From UBA7477 sp045602925 (GTDB lineage: Bacteria; Bacillota; Clostridia; Oscillospirales; Ruminococcaceae): a stretch of 64,000 bases of DNA. Below, piece after piece: positions 1-6,845 of this stretch. How positions within the stretch are numbered: the stretch's first letter is position 1; every line of letters begins with the position of its first letter. The stretch covers positions 1 to 64,000 of the forward strand of contig JAZSCN010000026.1 in assembly GCA_045602925.1 (NCBI GenBank), in the 5' to 3' direction. The position numbers and the translations under genes are program-made. The notes below the pieces were generated by a model. It was not told the origin of the DNA. It was given only the letters and a program-made list of their open reading frames with translations, and searched no databases.

Positions 1-7
1 AAACAAT

Positions 8-309
8 GCACCTAAGCATATAAGGCTAATGGCTATATAGAGATACTATAGAGCCTATTGAGGAAAACCCTTTTGAAAAAGGGTTATTCCTCAAACTCCT
101 TTCCTAAAACTTTTGTAATAAAATTTCAGCCCCATAGGGTATGTACCACGAGAACGCTTTTAAAATTCTCATTACCGTGATATCTACCCTATGGGGCTGA
201 AATCATATCAGAAGTCTTTGTAAGGGGGTTCGGGGGAGAAACTTTCTTCAGAAAGGTTTCCCCCGATAAAATCCTATAACATTTCTATATAACTATCTGT
301 CTTATGTGC
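8..309. repeat. MITE-like inverted-repeat element, copy 1
   Basis: A gene-free ~300-bp segment built of nested inverted repeats. Imperfect terminal repeats lie at 8-16 and 301-309 (one mismatch in nine). Inside are a short hairpin at about 61-85, a perfect 19-bp inverted repeat 123-141/185-203, and a third hairpin at 231-264. No ORF fits it. A 31-nt core (55-85) and a 14-nt right segment (257-270) recur at 35684-35727. This suggests a non-autonomous mobile repeat; its hairpins could also end transcription from the neighbouring minus-strand operon. Mobility is inference. Confidence 0.6.
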
Positions 310-321
310 TCAGGTGCTTTA

Positions 322-867
322 TTAGTCGTCGAGGTTGTTTTCTTCTTCTTCGAGTTGTTTCTGATATGCGTTATACTTTTTGACCTTGCTTTCTCCGAGG
401 AGCATATCGAGCAGGAACATTATAACAAATCCGATAAAAAAGTCAATGATACCGTCGAGCACAGCCGAGCTTGTCAGGTTGGTTGTGAAATTGAATATGA
501 GGTCTGCCGCAAGATATACAGCCGCAAATGCCGCAGCATCACCCATATACATAAGAATACGGCTCATCTTCGCCTTTCGGTCAGTACCCGTGTTGAGTCT
601 TCTTCCGAAATAGGTAGGGATATCATAGACCTTGTTCTGATGCTGGATTGCAGTTGTCACAAAGACTATAAGCAAAAGAAGTATAAGCTCTGCGAGAGCA
701 AACCTTCCCTTTGCAAGTCCGAGATAAATAATTCTCACAACACAGTATGCTATCGCAATCGCACCGCCTGCCGCAAGTCCTTCCTTTGTAACGTTCGATT
801 CTCTTTCGTCAGCGTGATACTTTTCGGTATATTTTTCTCTGAGTGCTTCCTTTTTAGCGTTCTCCAT
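322..867 (-). CDS. Membrane protein paired with XRE regulator (DUF6773-like)
   Basis: A 181-residue integral membrane protein with about four hydrophobic segments (roughly residues 30-50, 58-75, 105-125 and 140-160), a charged N-terminus and an acidic C-terminal tail. I start it at the ATG at 867, which overlaps the end of the upstream regulator gene by 14 bp; a longer reading frame runs into that gene and is unlikely to be used. Small XRE-type regulators coupled to such a membrane protein are common in clostridia. The DUF6773 resemblance is from memory of the general pattern (charged N-terminus with a DER motif, then paired membrane segments). Function is unknown; a membrane signal relayed to the regulator is inference. 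Confidence 0.75.
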   Translation of the reverse strand: MENAKKEALREKYTEKYHADERESNVTKEGLAAGGAIAIAYCVVRIIYLGLAKGRFALAELILLLLIVFVTTAIQHQNKVYDIPTYFGRRLNTGTDRKAKMSRILMYMGDAAAFAAVYLAADLIFNFTTNLTSSAVLDGIIDFFIGFVIMFLLDMLLGESKVKKYNAYQKQLEEEENNLDD

Positions 868-1084
868 TTTCGTTATTCTCCCTCTCGTCTTTGTTTGTCC
901 AGAACAGCTCGTCGAGTGTCTTGCCGAGTGCGTCGCAGATTGCAATGCACAGATTGAGTGTAGGGTTGTAGTTGCCCGACTCTATCATTCCGATAGTCTG
1001 CCTTGTAACTCCCACACGCCTTGCAAGCTCCTCCTGATTGATATCAAGCTCCATTCTGGCTATCTTCATCTTTTTGTTTTTCAA
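854..1084 (-). CDS. XRE-family transcriptional regulator, small
   Basis: A 76-residue helix-turn-helix protein of the Cro/CI (XRE) type. The HTH covers most of the chain: the motifs QEELARRVGVTRQT and IGMIESGNYNPTL are the usual helix 2-3 and following loop, and the C-terminal DELF motif is typical of the short YozG-like class. I choose the TTG at 1084 as start because a strong GAGGAGGG site lies about 8 nt upstream; an ATG 15 nt further in has no such site. It is transcribed with the downstream membrane-protein gene. A promoter (TTGACA-17-TACAAT) lies at 1148-1176 with AT-rich near-repeats around it that could be its own operator (inference). Confidence 0.88.
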   Translation of the reverse strand: MKNKKMKIARMELDINQEELARRVGVTRQTIGMIESGNYNPTLNLCIAICDALGKTLDELFWTNKDERENNENGER

Positions 1085-1147
1085 AGTAAATTGCCCTCCT
1101 CTCAGAGCCTGCACAAAGCTTCGCGTTAAGCTTTGCGGTGTGAGTAT

Positions 1148-1176
1148 ATTGTAAAGCATATTTTATAAAATGTCAA
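1148..1176 (-). promoter_or_regulatory. Promoter of XRE operon
   Basis: Read on the minus strand: TTGACA (1171-1176), 17-bp spacer, TACAAT (1148-1153). Two copies of ATATTTTA with similar flanks lie within and just upstream of the spacer and may be regulator-binding sites. Confidence 0.7.
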
Positions 1177-1195
1177 GTATATTTTACATTTTGCA

Positions 1196-1237
1196 ATAAA
1201 AAATCATCATTTCTGTACATCTGCACAAAAATGATGA
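1196..1237 (-). terminator. Intrinsic terminator of dCMP deaminase gene
   Basis: Minus-strand hairpin with 9-bp arms TCATCATTT/AAATGATGA (1204-1212, 1229-1237) followed by a run of T residues (1196-1203), about 30 nt after the stop codon of the deaminase gene. Confidence 0.8.
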
Positions 1238-1266
1238 CCTGAGATTATGTAGCATTTATAAAACCC

Positions 1267-1746
1267 TTACAGCTTTATTGTGTATTCCTTATCTGTCTTT
1301 TTATACTGAGTGTACCTGACGCCCGTCATATCAAACATCTTCTTTGATGCGATAACGCCGTTTGAGTCGGGGTACTTGTCCTCCTCGTAGATAACCTCTC
1401 TTATTCCGCACTGTATGATAGCCTTTGCACACTCGTTGCAAGGGAAGAGCGTTACATAAATCCTTGCCCCGTCAAGCGAACCTGTCGAGCGGTTCAGGAT
1501 AGCGTTAAGCTCAGCGTGGCAGACGTAAGGGTACTTTGTGTTAAGCTCATCGCCGCTTCTCTCCCAAGGCATATCGTCATCGTTGCAACCTGTCGGCATA
1601 CCGTTATAGCCGACCGACAAAATCTTGTTTTCAGGGCTTACGATACAAGCGCCAACCTGAGTGTTATTATCCTTGCTTCTGCCGGCAGAGAACTTTGCAA
1701 TCCCCATAAAGTATTCGTCCCAGCTAAGATAATCTGTCCTTTTCAT
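1267..1746 (-). CDS. Deoxycytidylate (dCMP) deaminase
   Basis: A 159-residue zinc-dependent deaminase of the ComEB/dCMP deaminase family. It converts dCMP to dUMP, feeding thymidylate synthesis in the cytoplasm. The zinc site is complete: HAE at residues 77-79 (His ligand and catalytic Glu) and PCNEC at 102-106 (two Cys ligands). The N-terminal segment with WDEYFM and the conserved GYNGMP loop match the family, and the length is normal. A promoter-like TTGACA-17-TATACT lies at 1804-1832, and a GGAGGAA ribosome site precedes the ATG. It appears to be transcribed alone. Riboflavin and cytidine deaminase relatives are excluded by the GYNGMP loop and size. Confidence 0.93.
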   Translation of the reverse strand: MKRTDYLSWDEYFMGIAKFSAGRSKDNNTQVGACIVSPENKILSVGYNGMPTGCNDDDMPWERSGDELNTKYPYVCHAELNAILNRSTGSLDGARIYVTLFPCNECAKAIIQCGIREVIYEEDKYPDSNGVIASKKMFDMTGVRYTQYKKTDKEYTIKL

Positions 1747-1803
1747 AAGTGTTCCTCCAATGTATATAGTATAGCGTCAAAGCAATTTTTATAAGCTAAA
1801 TAA

Positions 1804-1832
1804 AGTATAAAATACTTTGTGGCAGTTGTCAA
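1804..1832 (-). promoter_or_regulatory. Promoter of dCMP deaminase gene
   Basis: Minus strand: TTGACA (1827-1832), 17-bp spacer, TATACT (1804-1809), roughly 60 nt before the start codon. Confidence 0.65.
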
Positions 1833-1931
1833 GAGAGGAGAGAAATGTAAACATTTTGTTAACATTCAAAATGGCAACGATTACACCAAAATATTAAACG
1901 TTTTCTTCGGATTTTCGAGGCTTTCGGGGAC

Positions 1932-1960
1932 TTGAAAAAATGCAAAATATGTGATTTAAT
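1932..1960 (+). promoter_or_regulatory. Promoter of GH130 gene
   Basis: TTGAAA (1932-1937), 17-bp spacer, TTTAAT (1955-1960), leaving a 5' leader of about 65 nt before the ATG. Confidence 0.6.
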
Positions 1961-2031
1961 AGAGTTAGCGAAATGCAAAAAATTTAAACCTCGAAAGAGG
2001 CTTCAAGTTATATTTTGAAAGGTGGATTTAT

Positions 2032-3030
2032 ATGTGCGCAAAGATTATTGGCGGCGAATCAATTCCTAATATGCCTTGGCAGGATAAGCCGGAGGGATGC
2101 AGAGAGGTTATCTGGAGATATTCTGAAAACCCGATTATCCCAAGAGATCTTATCGCTTGCTCAAACTCAATATTCAATTCAGCTGTTGTAACCTATAACG
2201 GTAAGTTTGCCGGCGTGTTCCGTTGCGATGATAAGCAGAGAAATATGGAGCTTCACGCAGGCTTCTCCGATGACGGTATTCACTGGAACATCGACGAGGA
2301 CAGAATTCAGTTTGTACAGGCTGAAAAGTCTACAGAGGATGTTAACACATGGGGCTACGGCTATGACCCAAGAGTATGCTTTATCGAGGATAGATATTGG
2401 GTAACCTGGTGTAATGCTTACGGCTGGAAGCCAACTATCGGCGTAGGCTATACATACGACTTCAAGACCTTCTACCAGTGCGAAAACGCATTCTTGCCAT
2501 TCAACAGAAACGGCGTTTTGTTCCCAAGAAAGATTGACGGCAAGTACGTTATGTTCTCACGCCCTTCCGACTCAGGTCACACTCCATTCGGTGATATGTA
2601 TATCTCTCAGTCACCTGACATGAAGTATTGGGGCGAGCACAGACACGTTATGGGCCCACTCAGAGGCTGGGAATCCAAGAAGATTGGTGCAGGCCCGATC
2701 CCTATAGAAACCGACGAGGGCTGGCTTTGCTTCTACCACGGTGTTCTTGAAAGCTGTAACGGCTTTGTATACTCCTTCTCAGCTTGTATCTTAGATAAGG
2801 ACGAGCCTTGGAAGGTTAAGTATCGTTGCGCTGAATATCTCCTCAATCCTCGTGAGTACTACGAGTGCGTGGGCGACGTTCCAAATGTTACATTCCCTTG
2901 TGCTACACTTTGCGATAAGGATACAGGTAGAATTGCTATCTACTACGGCTGTGCTGATACAGTTGTAGGACTCGCGTTCTGCAAGGTTGACGAGGTTATC
3001 GAATACGTTAAGTCGCATTCTTCTATCTAG
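2032..3030 (+). CDS. GH130 beta-1,4-mannooligosaccharide phosphorylase-like enzyme
   Basis: A 332-residue five-bladed-propeller glycoside phosphorylase of family GH130. Such enzymes cleave beta-1,4-mannosides with inorganic phosphate, releasing mannose 1-phosphate, in the cytoplasm. The DPRV motif at residues 112-115 carries the family's catalytic Asp, and the repeated blade motifs (GFSDDGIHW, YISQSPDMKYW, CFYHGV) are visible. There is no signal peptide. The length and the N-terminal region resemble the ruminococcal subfamily acting on mannooligosaccharides (RaMP2 type) rather than the mannosylglucose phosphorylases, but substrate is inference. It has a strong AAAGGTGG site and its own promoter and terminator. 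No mannan transporter, epimerase or mannanase lies nearby. Confidence 0.88.
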   Translation: MCAKIIGGESIPNMPWQDKPEGCREVIWRYSENPIIPRDLIACSNSIFNSAVVTYNGKFAGVFRCDDKQRNMELHAGFSDDGIHWNIDEDRIQFVQAEKSTEDVNTWGYGYDPRVCFIEDRYWVTWCNAYGWKPTIGVGYTYDFKTFYQCENAFLPFNRNGVLFPRKIDGKYVMFSRPSDSGHTPFGDMYISQSPDMKYWGEHRHVMGPLRGWESKKIGAGPIPIETDEGWLCFYHGVLESCNGFVYSFSACILDKDEPWKVKYRCAEYLLNPREYYECVGDVPNVTFPCATLCDKDTGRIAIYYGCADTVVGLAFCKVDEVIEYVKSHSSI

Positions 3031-3042
3031 TCTAAAATATTT

Positions 3043-3076
3043 GCAGAGCTCTATCGCAGGGCTCTGCTTTTTATTT
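3043..3076 (+). terminator. Intrinsic terminator after GH130 gene
   Basis: GCAGAGC (3043-3049) pairs with GCTCTGC (3061-3067), followed by a T-rich run. Confidence 0.8.
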
Positions 3077-3086
3077 TGCAACAGTA

Positions 3087-3115
3087 TTGACATTTTTTTA
3101 AACTGATATTATAAT
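3087..3115 (+). promoter_or_regulatory. Consensus promoter of SH3 protein gene
   Basis: Perfect TTGACA (3087-3092), 17-bp spacer, TATAAT (3110-3115). Confidence 0.85.
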
Positions 3116-3170
3116 ATATTGTAGATAGAAAAAGGGTAAAACCCACATTTATACGGAATGGAGATACATT

Positions 3171-3683
3171 ATGGCTAAGGTTAACCAGAATAAGGTCATA
3201 GGCGGACTTATTGTTGCAGTTATAACGCTTATCGTCGTAATTGTAATAGTAGTAATTGCTAAAAGCATATTCCCGTCAAATGATAAGGGAACATCTGATA
3301 CAGGCGTAGGAACTAACACATATAGCTATACAACAACAACGACGACTACAACTCCTGCAACTACCACAACATCAGGAGAAAGCACTACAGCTTCAAGCAC
3401 GACATCACAGTCTGAAGCTACTCAGTCTACTGAGGTATCTGTTGAAACACAGACTATGTACGTTCAGGACTATGTATATATGAGAACCGGCCCGGGCACT
3501 GACAATGATGTTATCGTAACACTTTCAAGAGGCCTCGCAGTCGAGGTTGTAAAGCTCGAGAGTGGCTGGTATGAAGTAATCTGGAACGGTCAGACAGGCT
3601 ATGTTTCAGAGTCCTACCTCGGAGAAAATCCACCACCGGCACAGAGCACAACCACTACAGCAGCTCAGGTGCCTGCCGCATAA
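3171..3683 (+). CDS. Membrane-anchored bacterial SH3-domain protein
   Basis: A 170-residue protein with one N-terminal membrane helix (about residues 9-32), a low-complexity Thr/Ser linker (about 45-85), and one bacterial SH3 domain (about 92-150, with MRTGPGTDNDVI, GWYEVIW and GYVSESYL). SH3b domains bind peptidoglycan or wall peptides, so it is probably tethered to the membrane with the domain reaching the wall. No catalytic domain is attached. The Thr-rich linker is of the same type as in the large lipoproteins at 54-61 kb. It stands alone between its own promoter and terminator. Function is unknown beyond wall binding, which is inferred from the domain. Confidence 0.85.
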   Translation: MAKVNQNKVIGGLIVAVITLIVVIVIVVIAKSIFPSNDKGTSDTGVGTNTYSYTTTTTTTTPATTTTSGESTTASSTTSQSEATQSTEVSVETQTMYVQDYVYMRTGPGTDNDVIVTLSRGLAVEVVKLESGWYEVIWNGQTGYVSESYLGENPPPAQSTTTTAAQVPAA

Positions 3684-3693
3684 TAAGTAATTC

Positions 3694-3731
3694 AAAGCCA
3701 CTTACCGATTAGCTTCGGGAGTGGCTTTTTG
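3694..3731 (+). terminator. Intrinsic terminator after SH3 protein gene
   Basis: AAAGCCACT (3694-3702) pairs with AGTGGCTTT (3720-3728), then a T run. Confidence 0.8.
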
Positions 3732-3807
3732 CGTTATAAGATAGCCTTCACAGGGCAAGCCCCAAAAGAATAGTATAGGTAAATACATACTGTCTGGGGG
3801 CAATACT

Positions 3808-4374
3808 ATGCAGAATAAATATCTTATGCTCGTAGGAAAGGGCAGACCTATACCGAAAAGCTTTGAGCCGATACTTGTAAGCGTAGGCTCGGTAGAACTT
3901 GAAAAAACAGCAGCGTATATGCTGGAGAGAATGCTCCAAAAGGCGAGCGAAGACGGAGTGGAGCTTAAAATACTGTCGGGCTACAGAACGCCAGAGTATC
4001 AAAGAGAGATTTTCGACAGAAGCGTAAGGCAGAGGGTGGCTGATGGGCTGAGCTATGATGAGGCGTATAAGATAACTGCCGATAACGTGGCACTTCCGTA
4101 CGAGAGCGAGCATAACACCGGGCTGGCTGTCGATATAGTTACGCCGAATGATTACGACGTTTACGAGGAGTTTGAAGACACAAATCAGTTTAGGTGGCTT
4201 TTAGCAAATGCGTCCGATTATGGTTTTATACTAAGATATCCAAAGGGAAAGACGGATATAACAGGCTTTGTATATGAGCCGTGGCATTACCGATATGTAG
4301 GACCGTATGATGCAAGACGGATTGATAATCTTGACATAACGCTTGAGGAATATCTGGGGGGCTGTCTGACTTGA
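3808..4374 (+). CDS. VanY-type D-alanyl-D-alanine carboxypeptidase family protein (M15B)
   Basis: A 188-residue zinc peptidase of the M15B (VanY/LdcB) fold, a family that trims the terminal D-amino acid from wall stem peptides. The metal-site motif SEHNTGLAVD (residues 100-109; His102 and Asp109) and the C-terminal EPWHYRY (157-163; His160) are intact, as is SGYR near residue 57. The odd point is the N-terminus: it begins MQNKYLMLV and shows no signal peptide or membrane helix, although the substrate of the family is outside the cell. No better upstream start was found; a GGGGG ribosome site precedes this ATG. No vanH, vanX or vanS/R genes are near, so vancomycin resistance is not implied. 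Confidence 0.85.
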   Translation: MQNKYLMLVGKGRPIPKSFEPILVSVGSVELEKTAAYMLERMLQKASEDGVELKILSGYRTPEYQREIFDRSVRQRVADGLSYDEAYKITADNVALPYESEHNTGLAVDIVTPNDYDVYEEFEDTNQFRWLLANASDYGFILRYPKGKTDITGFVYEPWHYRYVGPYDARRIDNLDITLEEYLGGCLT

Positions 4375-4399
4375 CATAATGGCGAAAGTCAAGTACAAT
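4371..4399 (+). promoter_or_regulatory. Promoter of maf operon
   Basis: TTGACA (4371-4376) overlaps the stop codon of the VanY-like gene; 17-bp spacer, then TACAAT (4394-4399). Confidence 0.75.
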
Positions 4400-4448
4400 A
4401 TTTATTGAAAATAAGCCTTGCAATAAGGCGTGGAAAAGGAATATTACT

Positions 4449-5042
4449 ATGAAGCTGAAGCCTGAAATTTTAAAGGAAAAGAGAATTATACTTGCCTCAA
4501 AATCACCAAGAAGAAAAGAGCTTATGTCGCTCATCTGCGATAGCTTTGAAATAATGCCTGCAGATATAGACGAGAGCGTTCCTGATGGAGTAACTGCCGA
4601 CGAATCGGCTGAGTTTATCGCTGTAAAAAAAGCTTTTGCCATAGACAGCGAGGATGTAATAATTGCGTGCGATACGGTCGTTATCATTGATGATATGATT
4701 TTGGGAAAGCCAAAGGACAGAGCTGACGGCTTTAAGATGCTCTCTATGCTTTCGGGCAAAACACACAGCGTAATAAGTGGCGTTTGCATAAGATACAAGG
4801 GTAAGAGCCTCTCGTTCTCGCAAAAGAGTCTGGTATCCTTTTATGACCTGTCTGCTGATGAGATAAACGATTACCTCGACAGCGGCGAGCCTTTTGACAA
4901 AGCAGGGGGTTACGGCATCCAAGGGCTCGGCTCTCTGCTCGTAAGGGAGTTTCAGGGCGACTTTTTTAACATCGTGGGATTGCCGATTGCCAGACTTCGC
5001 AGGTGTCTTACAGCACTTATAAGCGAGGCAGAGGGTAAATAG
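4449..5042 (+). CDS. maf: Maf-family nucleoside triphosphate pyrophosphatase
   Basis: A 197-residue Maf/HAM1-superfamily house-cleaning pyrophosphatase, which hydrolyses dTTP, UTP or modified pyrimidine NTPs to monophosphates plus pyrophosphate. The N-terminal signature ASKSPRR (residues 16-22), the catalytic Asp in CDTVV (Asp75), LGKP and the GGYGIQG loop are all present, which fits the dTTP/UTP-specific YhdE class. Length is normal. It has its own promoter, and is followed within 50 nt by a small ORF and then nth, so these are probably one transcript. The gene symbol follows the family name; a role in septum inhibition is historical and not shown here. Confidence 0.92.
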   Translation: MKLKPEILKEKRIILASKSPRRKELMSLICDSFEIMPADIDESVPDGVTADESAEFIAVKKAFAIDSEDVIIACDTVVIIDDMILGKPKDRADGFKMLSMLSGKTHSVISGVCIRYKGKSLSFSQKSLVSFYDLSADEINDYLDSGEPFDKAGGYGIQGLGSLLVREFQGDFFNIVGLPIARLRRCLTALISEAEGK

Positions 5043-5091
5043 AATGGGACTTTAAAAAAAACGTGACCTGCAAACACCTTATGACGAGCTA

Positions 5092-5346
5092 ATGAAGCTA
5101 AGCGGAAAATCGCTCTCGTCGGTTGTCGAAAGAGTGGCAGGCGAGGAAGTCACGCTCGGCAAGAGCGGTGCGATTTCGATAGTGGGTAAGGAGCTTGTCA
5201 TAGTGTGCGACGCTAAAGAGGTTTTCAGATGTAGTACAAAGGGCTGTGTCGCAGCTACACTTATGAGTGGGAACGGATGCGATATAAAGGGCTCTACCGA
5301 CGGAAGAAAAAGGCATATAATCGCTATGTACAGCAGATTTAAATAA
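5092..5346 (+). CDS. Small hypothetical protein with a disrupted 5' end
   Basis: An 84-residue product if the ATG at 5092 is used, but that ATG has no ribosome site. An ATG at 5044 in the same frame has a good AGAGGG site inside the end of maf, yet its fourth codon is TAA (5053-5055), followed by an A-run. Codons between 5056 and 5091 read as ordinary coding sequence (KKRDLQTPYDEL), which suggests that the gene once started at 5044. I see alternating hydrophobic beta-strand character (ISIVGKELVIVC) and a basic DGRKRH stretch; a YabP/YqfC-type sporulation protein is possible but not supported by clear motifs. It may be a pseudogene, a sequencing error, or use a non-canonical start. Confidence 0.5.
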   Translation: MKLSGKSLSSVVERVAGEEVTLGKSGAISIVGKELVIVCDAKEVFRCSTKGCVAATLMSGNGCDIKGSTDGRKRHIIAMYSRFK

Positions 5347-5360
5347 ACGGAGGCTCAGTT

Positions 5361-5987
5361 ATGAGGCTAAAGGAAAAGGCAGACTTAGTGTGCGACAAGC
5401 TGGAGGAGATATACCCGGAGGCGCTCTGCTCGCTTGTGTATTCAAAACCACACGAGCTGATGATTGCAGGCAGGCTTTCGGCACAATGCACCGATGCGAG
5501 AGTTAATATTGTTACCAAGGAGCTTTTTGAAAAATATAAGAGCATAGAGGACTTTGCAAACGCCGATGTAGGCGATGTTGCCGAAATTGTAAAGCCGTGT
5601 GGCCTTTTTAAAACAAAGGCAGAGTCGGTTGTCGGTATGTGCAGAAAGCTTTTAGAGGATTTCGGTGGCGAAATTCCTGATACAATCGATGAGCTCATAA
5701 CACTGCCGGGCATAGGAAGAAAGACTGCAAATCTCATTATGGGGGATATCTTTCACAAGCCGGCTATCGTCACCGATACGCATTGCATAAGAATCTGTGG
5801 AAGGCTCGGGCTTACAAAGTCGAAAGAGCCACACAAGGTAGAAATAGAGCTGTCTAAAATTATTAAGCCGGAAAGGTCATCGGATTTTTGTCATAGGCTG
5901 GTGCTCTTTGGTAGAGATATATGTAGGGCAAGAAATCCGAGATGTGAGGTGTGCCCGCTTTCTGAGGCTTGCAAATACTCGAAATAA
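5361..5987 (+). CDS. nth: Endonuclease III
   Basis: A 208-residue bifunctional DNA glycosylase/AP lyase of the HhH-GPD family, which excises oxidised pyrimidines in base excision repair. The helix-hairpin-helix LPGIGRKTAN contains the catalytic Lys121, and Asp139 lies in TDTHC. The C-terminal 4Fe-4S cluster is complete, with Cys188-X6-Cys195-X2-Cys198-X5-Cys204. Length is the family norm. A GGAGG site precedes the ATG. It follows the small disrupted ORF by 14 nt, and probably shares the maf transcript; pairing a nucleotide-pool sanitiser with a base-excision enzyme is functionally coherent. Confidence 0.95.
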   Translation: MRLKEKADLVCDKLEEIYPEALCSLVYSKPHELMIAGRLSAQCTDARVNIVTKELFEKYKSIEDFANADVGDVAEIVKPCGLFKTKAESVVGMCRKLLEDFGGEIPDTIDELITLPGIGRKTANLIMGDIFHKPAIVTDTHCIRICGRLGLTKSKEPHKVEIELSKIIKPERSSDFCHRLVLFGRDICRARNPRCEVCPLSEACKYSK

Positions 5988-6032
5988 CGTTTTCGTTAAG
6001 CAATTTTAGCTAATATGACAAATGTTGTGTTA

Positions 6033-6061
6033 TTGACACAAATTGTCGATAGTGGTATAAT
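6033..6061 (+). promoter_or_regulatory. Consensus promoter of polysaccharide-control operon
   Basis: Perfect TTGACA (6033-6038), 17-bp spacer, TATAAT (6056-6061), about 38 nt before the first ATG. Confidence 0.85.
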
Positions 6062-6098
6062 GGTTAGTAAATGTTTATGTTAGGAGGACTATCACTAA

Positions 6099-6845
6099 AT
6101 GAACAATAAAGAGCAGGAAAACACTATAGATTTAAAGAGAATATTTTCACTCCTTCTGTCGAAGGCGTGGATTGTTTTATTGGTATCAGTTGTGTTCGCA
6201 GTGGTAATCGCTGTGTATACAAAGTTCGCTGTAGATGAGAAGTTTACATCTGTCGCTACTATGTTTGTTCAGAACAAGGAGGTAGGAGAGAATTCATCTA
6301 CTTCTATTTCTTCAAGCGATATGGTCGCATCATCCTCTCTCGCAAAGGTTTGTCAGGAGATTTTTACAAGTGACAGAATGCTTGTAAAGGTTGAGACTGC
6401 CCTTAATGAGATTGGCTATGAGGTTAGCAAAAATCAGCTGAAGAATATGATTACCATTACATCTGTTAATGAAAACCAGGTAATGACGCTTAATGTTATC
6501 AGCGGTGACCCTAAGCTTTCGTTTGAGGTAGCGTCGCTCATTACACTCAACGCTGAACAGGTTTATAGAGATATTGTAAAGATTGGCACTGTTGAAACAA
6601 TTTCTGAGGCAAGCTTCTCTGAAATTCCATCCTCGCCAAACCTTAAGAGAAATATAGTTCTGGGCTTCCTGCTCGGCTTCGTGCTGACTTGCGCAGTTAT
6701 CATAATCACAGACTTCCTTGATACTAAGATTAAGCCACAGGATAATTTAAGCGAAATTTACGGAATTCCACTATTTGCAGAGATTATGGACTTTGATATC
6801 GAAATGAAGGGAGGCAACGGATATGAGTACACAAGAAAGAAGTAA
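6099..6845 (+). CDS. Wzz/CapA-type chain-length and kinase-activator protein
   Basis: A 248-residue polysaccharide co-polymerase of the Wzz superfamily. Two membrane helices (about residues 18-38 and 184-205) bracket an extracellular region of about 145 residues, and the loop just before the second helix carries PSSPNLKRN, the Pro-rich PCP signature. In Firmicutes this protein sets exopolysaccharide chain length and activates the cytoplasmic BY-kinase encoded next. The gene overlaps the kinase gene by 23 bp, which supports coupled translation. The C-terminal cytoplasmic tail is short (about 40 residues), as expected for a separate activator rather than a fused kinase. No glycosyltransferase genes follow, so the polymer it serves is encoded elsewhere. 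Confidence 0.88.
   Translation: MNNKEQENTIDLKRIFSLLLSKAWIVLLVSVVFAVVIAVYTKFAVDEKFTSVATMFVQNKEVGENSSTSISSSDMVASSSLAKVCQEIFTSDRMLVKVETALNEIGYEVSKNQLKNMITITSVNENQVMTLNVISGDPKLSFEVASLITLNAEQVYRDIVKIGTVETISEASFSEIPSSPNLKRNIVLGFLLGFVLTCAVIIITDFLDTKIKPQDNLSEIYGIPLFAEIMDFDIEMKGGNGYEYTRKK

Noticed and set aside
304..957. Long plus-strand ORF opposite the XRE/membrane-protein operon
   Set aside because: It lacks a ribosome site and its product is Cys/Phe-rich and unlike a protein; the minus-strand genes have clear motifs.
3320..3420. Repetitive ACA/ACT/ACG stretch considered as a short repeat or CRISPR fragment
   Set aside because: It encodes a Thr-rich linker in frame; there are no spaced direct repeats.
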